Origin: Engraulis encrasicolus
Lineage: Eukaryota > Chordata > Actinopteri > Clupeiformes > Engraulidae
DNA length: 64,000 nt
Direction: 5' to 3'
NCBI RefSeq assembly: GCF_034702125.1
Contig: NC_085862.1
Coordinates: forward strand, 11,843,738 to 11,907,737
Of this stretch, positions 60,901 to 64,000 are shown piece by piece (the first letter of the stretch is position 1; each line of letters starts with the position of its first letter). The position numbers and the translations under genes were made by a program. The notes beneath the pieces are model-generated. The model did no database searches. It was given only the letters and a program-made list of their open reading frames with translations, and had not been told where the DNA came from.

Positions 60901-63392
60901 GCATGACTGTTGGCTTCACTTTTCCCGTGAAGCTAAAACAAAGGAAAGAACAGCTTACTTCTGTTTTTCTAAGATATCACATCTAGTAGCCTAGATAACT
61001 GTTGCCTACATTGAACATCAAAGTATGAAGAACAGAGTGGAAATAGTGACGATTGGTATCCATGCGAGAATAAGCTCATGCGAAATGCTTCGGATGCGCT
61101 GGCTTCACCATGTGATGGCGTGTGATTCCTTACTTTTAGCCACAAACTAACACATGCAGATTTGTTCTATTGCTTGTTAATGAAAGTGAACGTATTCCGC
61201 GCTAAATATTGATCTGGGCAGACTGAGTAGGAGAAAGATCAACTTGACGCTTCATGTCACCTGCAGATGCTCGACAACACCGTTATCAACATTCATATCA
61301 GATTCACGATCGAACTCTAGGAGAGTTATAGCAAGAATTCGTCTTCTATCCATTATAGAGAGATGAATATAGGCTACTCAGCTTTTTGTGTAGCCTACTT
61401 TTCACAACACAACACAACGCCATAGATTAGGCTGCGAGTGACAGCTCAGTTGTTACAACGTTGTCTGGTCACTGCCAAAGATTCTACTGACAGCATTCGA
61501 CGCGCAGCAGATCCGCGCTCGGTCTGATCAGCTGGGGGGCGCAACGCTGATTGTAAGCAGAAATCCGCGTCCAATGTGATCGCTTAAACTGCTATAAGAT
61601 AGATGTTTTATATCTAAAGAATATGTTTTATTTCGATTGGATATTCTAAAGCTACAAGGAGTGGAAATTTCGGCCAACATTCAACTGAATCTCCACACAA
61701 ATTTGCCGCCTTGTTTTACCTGCGCTGCATGGATTCGCTCTGCGCGGAGAATGTGAGAGCAGTGCGCAATTGCGCAGTCGCGCAGCTTAGAGGGAACATT
61801 GGTAGTGAATCGTACGAATTTACCTCATCACAAACTGAACCAGCATGCAGTTTTGCATCGACCCCTGACAACTTGAGCGAGAAAACAACAAGAATAAAAT
61901 CATATTTCTTTTTTTACGCTGAAGCCTACACGCTCCTTTTAAAACATGCGCTACGAGGCGATTTTGGCCTCGTGCTCGGACGATCAGTGTTAAACGGAAA
62001 AGCATGGTGACCTGTCACTGCCGTTCCGTTGACTGTCAGGATTTGGCCTGTTGAAAAAATCAGATTTTCGGCTTAAAATCAGGGGATTTTGCCGTCTCAC
62101 AGTTGACAGGCATGCTGAATGTGAAAGGTTTTATTAAACAATGGAAGCGGGTTACGCACGTAGTAAAGCACTGAGTGCACACTATTACGTCCGAATGACA
62201 CAAAAATCAGTTCTTTGCACTGTCCATAATTATATCAAGCGAAAGTATCCACATGGAGTGTCTTCAGTTTCGATAATTCACGTCACAAATCTGTGAGCCG
62301 TGGCGGAATGTATCCTTCCAAAACAGCTCCAAACAAAGTAGGCTAAAAAGTGGCCAAAAGTGACTGATCTCAGCTTTTTTTATTGAGATGAAGTCGAAAC
62401 GTTGTTTTGATTCACAGTGTAATCCAAAAGGCAGAGAATGCGTGCACATCAGTAGCACGTGCTGGACCAAACATGATTCCGAAACGTGCCATTCAATTTT
62501 TGGGAGCATCAAATAGCCTAGTGTTGTGGACCTTAACTTTTCCTCACACGCCAATGTAACCATCTGCATCATAACCATGCAATATGCTTCGTTTGCACAC
62601 CTTGTCTTGCTGTTTCTTGGCTCGCATTGGCCGTGTCGAAGAGGTCGTTTTAATTCTTTGCCGTCTACAAACGCTAGAAGTGCCAAGGTAGAACCCCAAA
62701 ACTGCATTTGCATTTGGCACTAATAATGAGGGAGAAACAGACTAAGAACATTTTAACTAAGATGGGAGGATGCTAAACATTAATCCTTGAATATGTCAGT
62801 CAGTTTAAGTCAAAAACTGCTTTGATGCTGTTTGAAAGCTATTTTTTGTCTCTACAAATTACACAAACAACGGGGGGACACAGCTGTTATCAGAGTATGA
62901 ATTATGAGATATTTAAGTAATAATAATTGAGAATAGAGTTAGAGGACATTGCTTGAAATTGTAAGAGTTTGACCTTTCACTTTTTATCCTTTGTCATCGA
63001 AGGATTTGTAAGTTTAGAATGCACTGAAGGAACACCAAGTGAAGTGTTAAGGCAGAAGATTTGTTTTCTCTCCATTTTAGAATTAAGCCATCTGAAAACA
63101 GATTTGCTTTTTTCTCTATCTTAGAATTAAGCCATCTGGAAACTGATTTGCTTTTTTCTCTATCTTAGAATTAAGCCATCTGGAAACTGATTTGCTTTTT
63201 TCTCTATTTTAGAATCAAGCCATCTGGAAACTGCGGGCCATTCCGTGGCCTGGACACCATGATCCAGTCTGGAAAGACGTGGGTGAAAGATTTAGAGGAG
63301 TCCAACTCTAAGCTGGCGTGGCTCACTTGGGTGCATACCTACCTTGTAGAGAACCCAGTCATCTTTCTCTTCATCACTGCCATGACTTTTAT
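30906..63392 (+). CDS. tmc6: transmembrane channel-like protein 6 (EVER1), 17 exons, 3' partial
   Basis: Exons, all phase-consistent: 30906-30961, 31667-31779, 34329-34457, 35113-35277, 38189-38297, 41111-41195, 41973-42227, 42416-42591, 48399-48543, 49028-49183, 49318-49505, 49840-49930, 51525-51622, 51949-52044, 52215-52290, 53235-53368, 63213-63392. They give about 750 residues of roughly 800; the C-terminus lies right of the window. TMC6-specific N-terminal motifs are [12 protein letters not shown] and [16 protein letters not shown], followed by [14 protein letters not shown]. The family signature [13 protein letters not shown] is at about 557-569. Hydrophobic segments lie at about 236-280, 340-362, 430-455, 475-500, 527-545, 568-590, 621-645, 660-690 and 735-750. 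In mammals TMC6 and TMC8 act with CIB1 in the endoplasmic reticulum and limit beta-papillomavirus infection of skin. The start ATG (AGGAAAATGG) has good context; a short upstream ORF begins at 30828. TMC8 lacks this N-terminus, so tmc6 is favoured. Confidence 0.93.
31780..33440. other. tmc6 intron 2, first part, no recognised gene
   Basis: Apart from an unassigned GC-richer stretch at about 33100-33260, I recognise neither exons nor elements with defined ends. Confidence 0.4.
33440..33620. repeat. copy of the 16440-17215 element (middle part)
   Basis: The words ACATCAAT, GACATTTATA, TTAGGG.CTTTA, ATTAAGCAAAA and GCCGCCATGTTTTTC occur in the same order as in 16820-16940. A partial dispersed copy within tmc6 intron 2. 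Confidence 0.55.
33665..33775. repeat. 31-bp minisatellite followed by (GGAC)/(AGAC)n
   Basis: About 2.5 copies of a unit with GGAATGCGTTTCAGACAGCG and TTTCAGACAA, running into GACGGACGGACGGACAGACAGACAGAC. Located in tmc6 intron 2. Confidence 0.85.
33976..34144. mobile_element. 169-bp hairpin MITE
   Basis: The left arm (AAACTGGGCTACTTCTCAGT, then CAGGGATGACCGGAGCACTC) and right arm (GAGTGCTCCGGTCATCCCTG, then ACTGAGAAGTAGCCCAGTTT) are inverted over about 50 bp. Non-coding. The right end runs into a tetranucleotide microsatellite. Confidence 0.8.
34144..34259. repeat. (ATTG)/(ATTC)/(AGTC)n microsatellite
   Basis: TGATTGATTGATT, then TTAATTGA units, then about 10 ATTC units and AGTC variants. 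It ends 70 bp before the acceptor of tmc6 exon 3 (34329). Confidence 0.9.
35618..36002. mobile_element. hAT-type MITE with 8-bp duplication GGTAAGCT
   Basis: Starts TAGGGTGACCAGACGTCC and ends ATCTGGTCACCCTA. An exact 8-bp direct repeat GGTAAGCT flanks it (35610-35617, 36003-36010). Internal GTCCCGGTTT repeats. 385 bp, non-coding, in tmc6 intron 4. Confidence 0.85.
36415..36800. repeat. dispersed repeat related to 28130-28420
   Basis: CATTGACTTCAATGTTAAACGC, ACCAAGTATTGAACATTG and CAAATTTCAACTG match the interior of the Tc1-like element at 27192-28540. The GATTATATGGGAAAATCAGT part recurs near 48800 in tmc6 intron 8. Old dispersed sequence. Confidence 0.5.
37102..37919. mobile_element. Tc1-like fold-back element
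   Basis: The ends CAGGGGTTG and CAACCCCTG are flanked by TA. The inverted arms continue inward for hundreds of bases (AATATCTGAGACACC, CTCAAGTGGACCAGCCTGTT, CAAGTCTTC.TGATTTATCA and TGGATGCAAGAGGAAGCTGTC all recur as complements). The termini match the fish Tc1-like CAGGGGTTGGACAAAAT type. No transposase remains; the arms meet near 37520-37620. In tmc6 intron 4. Confidence 0.75.
38490..38780. repeat. second copy of the 10540-11010 repeat
   Basis: Contains two units of TTGACAACCAAATGTGATAG and TAACGACTGGGT and the trailing CCATAGCAACCTCCAGTTTAG. Same order and orientation as the copy in afmid intron 6. In tmc6 intron 5. Confidence 0.65.
39279..40858. mobile_element. 1.58-kb palindromic (fold-back) hAT-type element
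   Basis: The whole element is one imperfect palindrome. The left end GGTAACACTTTATTTTAGGG returns as CCCTAAAATAAAGTGTTATC, and successive landmarks (TTAGCACTAATACATA, TTGTTAAGCATGTATTCACA, TAATAAATCCC, AGCCCAGATGGCT, GTACCCATCATGCACTGC) pair almost to the centre near 40070. Arms are about 780 bp. An exact 8-bp direct repeat AAAGTTTC flanks it (39271-39278, 40859-40866). No coding frame of note. In tmc6 intron 5. Confidence 0.85.
42592..43640. other. tmc6 intron 8, unannotated part
   Basis: AT-rich intron sequence after exon 8. No exon-like open frame with splice sites and no element with clear termini was seen. Confidence 0.4.
43646..45246 (+). pseudogene. dead Tc1/mariner transposon
   Basis: Long inverted ends of about 230 bp: GGACGATATTACTAGCCCCC on the left returns as GGGGGCTAATAATATCGTCC on the right, with further pairing inside. 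The plus strand near 44760-44880 decodes, with breaks, to [12 protein letters not shown], then [16 protein letters not shown], which is the Tc1 transposase catalytic core (the D..PKHTS....PAQSPDLNPIE region). The rest is frameshifted. In tmc6 intron 8. Confidence 0.75.
45597..45862. mobile_element. degenerate hAT-type MITE copy
   Basis: GTCAGTGTTTTTCCAACACTGGGG at the left and GTTGGGAACCACTGCTATAGG at the right are inverted. Inner words (GGGGTCCCCTGAAATGTCTAG) match 25944-26250, and the termini match 1483-1814. Confidence 0.65.
46669..47189. mobile_element. CG-rich MITE with GGGCTTACACTGTGCGA termini
   Basis: Left GGGCTTACACTGTGCGA and right TCGCACAGTGTATGCCC are inverted. The interior has many TCGCAC/CGACT words. 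Non-coding. In tmc6 intron 8. A separate short segment at 46130-46260 (TTACACACC repeated) may belong to another CG-rich element. Confidence 0.7.
47190..48398. other. tmc6 intron 8, last part
   Basis: No tmc6 exon. A 92-codon plus-strand frame (47888-48166) has no recognisable domain. No clear element termini. Confidence 0.4.
49955..50045 (-). pseudogene. Tc1 transposase fragment
   Basis: TTTGATGGGATTCAGGTCTG, then GGGCCATTCCAAAACC, is the familiar minus-strand remnant of the middle of a Tc1 transposase. It starts about 25 bp after tmc6 exon 12 and is only about 90 bp long. Confidence 0.55.
50690..50775. repeat. ACGGTTCGGTAC repeat fragment
   Basis: The word CACGGTTCGGTACG occurs twice about 40 bp apart, as in fish MITEs with this motif. 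The other end was not located. Confidence 0.4.
52366..52512. repeat. dispersed repeat fragment (family of 60310-60712)
   Basis: Begins TAGCCTGGTCCTGACCATCCC and continues with TCGTATTCGATTATTGGCTG and GTTGCGATCAAAATTCTACT. This is the inverted equivalent of 60400-60710 with parts missing. In tmc6 intron 15. Confidence 0.65.
52640..52970 (+). mobile_element. LINE 3' UTR/tail fragment (L2-like)
   Basis: T- and TTTTA-rich tract ending GTAAAGTGTCCTTGGGTATT and GAAAGGGGCTCAAAATAAAA, then (ATT)n. This matches the typical tail of fish L2/Rex-like LINEs (AAGTGTCCTTGGGT...AAAGGCGCT.AAATAAA, ATT repeats). No coding part remains. Confidence 0.55.
53467..54997. mobile_element. hAT-type non-autonomous element, 1.53 kb
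   Basis: An exact 8-bp direct repeat TATAAAAC flanks it (53459-53466, 54998-55005). Termini AGGGTCTCCGC / GCAGAAACCC are imperfect inverted repeats. Subterminal AGTCTTA and GTCTTATATTT words occur many times at both ends in inverse orientation. No transposase ORF. In tmc6 intron 16. Confidence 0.7.
55557..58862. mobile_element. hAT-type MITE split by a non-LTR retrotransposon
   Basis: Ends TAGGGCTGCACAATTAATCG and CATAATCGTGCAGCCCTA are inverted. An exact 8-bp direct repeat GGATGAAG flanks them (55549-55556, 58863-58870). The MITE parts (about 55557-55640 and 58730-58862) are rich in AATCGTGATTATGATTTT repeats. The interior is a later retrotransposon insertion carrying the 992-codon ORF. Confidence 0.85.
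55662..58640 (-). CDS. non-LTR retrotransposon ORF2 (endonuclease + reverse transcriptase), 992 aa, RTE-like
   Basis: One uninterrupted frame. Residues about 45-275 are an apurinic-type endonuclease ([42 protein letters not shown]). The reverse transcriptase spans about 470-780 ([54 protein letters not shown], and FADDLCLLS with the catalytic Asp pair). The C-terminus has [14 protein letters not shown] and [12 protein letters not shown]. Domain order, length and short 3' end suit an RTE-related clade; such copies are often mislabelled craniofacial development protein 2-like. The first residues ([18 protein letters not shown]) do not show the usual WNVRT start of the endonuclease, so the 5' end may be truncated. 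It is antisense within tmc6 intron 16. Confidence 0.88.
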   Translation of the reverse strand: MKLKWTDFWPETPACQYVLASRTLSKVGHYCHDFTREMDRLKLDILGVSEIRWNGSGEVKTQNGETILFSGNLEEDATHEKGVGLILSNKAFRCLMEWEPVSERILVARFHSRCQNLTIIQVYAITEQANPEAKEDFYDALQQAVNNASRRDIIMIMGDLNAKVGGKSTNSNVMGNEGIGEQNENGEMLVDFCATNGLVIGGTLFPHRNIHKTTWRSPDGKTENQIDHIMISRRWKRNLQDTRAMRSADIGSDHHLVLSKVKIKLAVQQKPKKDRIKYNTDRLRNKDTMKQFQLVLANKYDVLYNGSDTEGEEDVEKEWTNIKDMFLSTCDEILGKPGTGRRPWMSDHTWSLVEERRSIKNKISTARTRQQKLLEMEKYNKKDREIKKSCRKDKRDQMEEMASELEAAAARRDLGKLYDITRCMSGKKNLQKKKPLRDKDGKLISKPEEQLNRWREHFQEILNRPFPEDTPELLPAATDLDITTGPITKKEIRDALRKLKNGKAAGADNIPPEALKAGGEVTVNALHSLLLKIWDTETIPKEWNKGLLAKLPKKGDLSHCKNWRGIMLLVIANKVMTRVILERLKPKLDLKLRDEQAGFRAERSCCDQIATLRIIIEQSLEWNSGLYMTFVDFEKAFDSVDQATLWHLLRHYGVPGKMVRMIKVMYDGFQASVIHDGTTTQGFEIKTGVKQGCLISPLLFLVLLDWVTRESYGREKTGIQWTLTRQLEDIEFADDLCLLSHKIMHMRQKVDTLKRNAERVGLNINVDKTKEMRVKTPANTNELKCGEETIERVDQFRYLGSIVTESGGTEEDVMARKRSAQQMFSTLSKVWRSRAISLKTKLRIFNSSVKTVLLYGCETWKINKGILAKLQPFINKKLRHLCGIWWPNKITNNELWRRTEHEELEVTIKRRKWKWIGHTLRKPESNTTRHALDWNPQGTRRRGRPKDSWRRTTRDELQKINITWNEAKRKSQDRVVWRQLVEALCSTRSEEE
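58871..59612. other. tmc6 intron 16 between two hAT-type elements
   Basis: No exon and no element with clear termini recognised. The sequence is ordinary AT-rich intron with one GC-richer patch at about 59375-59450. Confidence 0.4.
59621..61801. mobile_element. hAT-type non-autonomous element, 2.2 kb
   Basis: Ends CAATGTTCCCTCTAA and TTAGAGGGAACATTG are inverted. Flanking 8-mers are GTAGTGAG (59613-59620) and GTAGTGAA (61802-61809), one mismatch. The right subterminal region is CG-rich (GCGCAATTGCGCAGTCGCGCAG). No transposase frame was seen. It contains another repeat (60310-60712) as a nested insertion. In tmc6 intron 16. Confidence 0.75.
60310..60712. repeat. dispersed repeat nested in the 59621-61801 element
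   Basis: Starts near ATCAACACAGCCTCGCGAGCC and ends GGATGGTCAGGACCAGGCTAGC. It is the reverse complement of sequence at 26390-26990, and its right part matches 52366-52512. The end TAGCCTGGTCCTGACC is widespread in fish genomes. Confidence 0.65.
61810..63040. other. tmc6 intron 16, last part
   Basis: No exon found. A 149-codon minus-strand open stretch (62264-62713) shows no recognisable domain. Nothing with defined termini. Confidence 0.4.
63058..63233 (+). repeat. four tandem copies of a 3' splice site (44-bp unit)
   Basis: The unit is GATTTGCTTTTTTCTCTAT(C/T)TTAG followed by AAT(T/C)AAGCCATCTGGAAACTG. AG acceptors precede 63081, 63125, 63169 and 63213, spaced exactly 44 bp. Only the last joins the open tmc6 frame; the first 21 coding bases of exon 17 belong to the repeat. 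Copies two and three would add seven codons and then TGA; copy one also reaches a stop. Confidence 0.9.
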
Positions 63393-64000
63393 GTAAGTAC
63401 AAAAAAACTTTCTCAAACGTTCGTACGGAAAACAAAATGTAGCGTAGCGTAGTGTAGTGCATGTAGTTTTTAGTAGGTTATTTTCGGAATTTATGTTGCC
63501 CTTTCACAAGTGACCTGGTTTCATTTTTTAAATATATTTCTTTATCATCAATTTCTAAGTAATCATTATGACTTAGACAAGGAGCAGGCCCACCTTTTCA
63601 TATATTTCTATCATTTTCAGTTGCTAGTCATTCTTGGCTGCACAACATACTGTACTTTGGTCAGACAAGTAAATATCAGTTCATTACCTACTACTTCATA
63701 AAATTCAAGCATCAGTGACCAAGTTCCACGCTTCAAACATCTTTGGGCTCTGAACTGGTACCCCTGAACACTGAACTCTGACCGTGTACTGAAATTAATG
63801 ACACACAAACCAATAGTGATGTTATTGAACCTTAAAGCAAGTTATCCTCCTGTCTAGATGGTGCTTAGTCTTAAACTTATTTGGTATTGTATCTTAAACT
63901 TATTTGGTATTGTATTGTGTCAATGTTGAACAACAGCTCCGATTTATTCAGTGTTTCTATAGGCAATGTCGAGCTCAGACCTTGAGTCAAAGATTTTCTA
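63393..64000. other. start of tmc6 intron 17
   Basis: Donor ATGTAAGT follows exon 17. No further tmc6 exon was found before the window ends; the remaining C-terminal part (last transmembrane segment and cytosolic tail) must lie beyond. Confidence 0.5.

Noticed and set aside
63058..63233. CRISPR-like regularly spaced repeat
   Set aside because: The 44-bp units are directly tandem without spacers, in a vertebrate intron-exon boundary. The same reasoning applies to the 51-bp and 56-bp arrays.
30906..63392. Assignment to TMC8 (EVER2) or another TMC paralogue
   Set aside because: The long N-terminus with [16 protein letters not shown] and the exon 2 VHDSF...LIQEQ motif are TMC6 features absent from TMC8.

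Overview
This is vertebrate nuclear DNA, most likely from a teleost fish. The genes have small exons with GT-AG introns, and introns and spacers are packed with non-autonomous hAT, Tc1/mariner and piggyBac-like elements, LINE fragments and long microsatellites. The species cannot be named; the very frequent word TAGGCCTA is the only lineage-like hint.

Three protein genes could be rebuilt exon by exon, with reading phase matching at every junction. (1) Minus strand, 4542 down to 470 and off the left edge: the first three coding exons of an O-GlcNAcase-like (GH84) gene. (2) Minus strand, 20712 down to 6847: a complete 12-exon arylformamidase gene (afmid, kynurenine pathway), 291 codons once an insertion is discounted. 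(3) Plus strand, 30906 to 63392 and off the right edge: 17 coding exons of tmc6 (EVER1), about 750 residues, lacking only the C-terminal exon(s). afmid and tmc6 also lie in one neighbourhood in mammals, which supports both calls.

The most striking observation is in afmid. A 1,862-bp piggyBac-like element flanked by TTAA sits inside coding exon 4, one base before its splice donor and just after the HGGYW oxyanion motif. The other eleven exons look intact. The element carries a potential donor that would keep the frame with a 19-codon insertion. In tmc6, the last visible exon is preceded by three extra tandem copies (44-bp period) of its own 3' splice site plus the first 21 coding bases; using any of them gives an early stop.

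Layout: 1-6.8 kb O-GlcNAcase-like gene with LINE and hAT debris and two long microsatellites; 6.8-20.7 kb afmid; 20.7-30.8 kb intergenic, with a hairpin upstream of afmid, a young gag-only LTR retrotransposon (BEL/Pao-like gag, 554-bp LTRs, 5-bp target duplication) nested in an older element, a 103-base almost pure G run and two inverted-repeat elements; 30.9-64 kb tmc6, whose introns hold a 1.58-kb full-length palindrome, Tc1 relics, several hAT-type elements with 8-bp duplications, and an uninterrupted 992-codon non-LTR retrotransposon ORF nested in a hAT-type element. No rRNA, tRNA, CRISPR or bacterial-type features were seen. All element family names rest on termini, target duplications and protein motifs read by eye.
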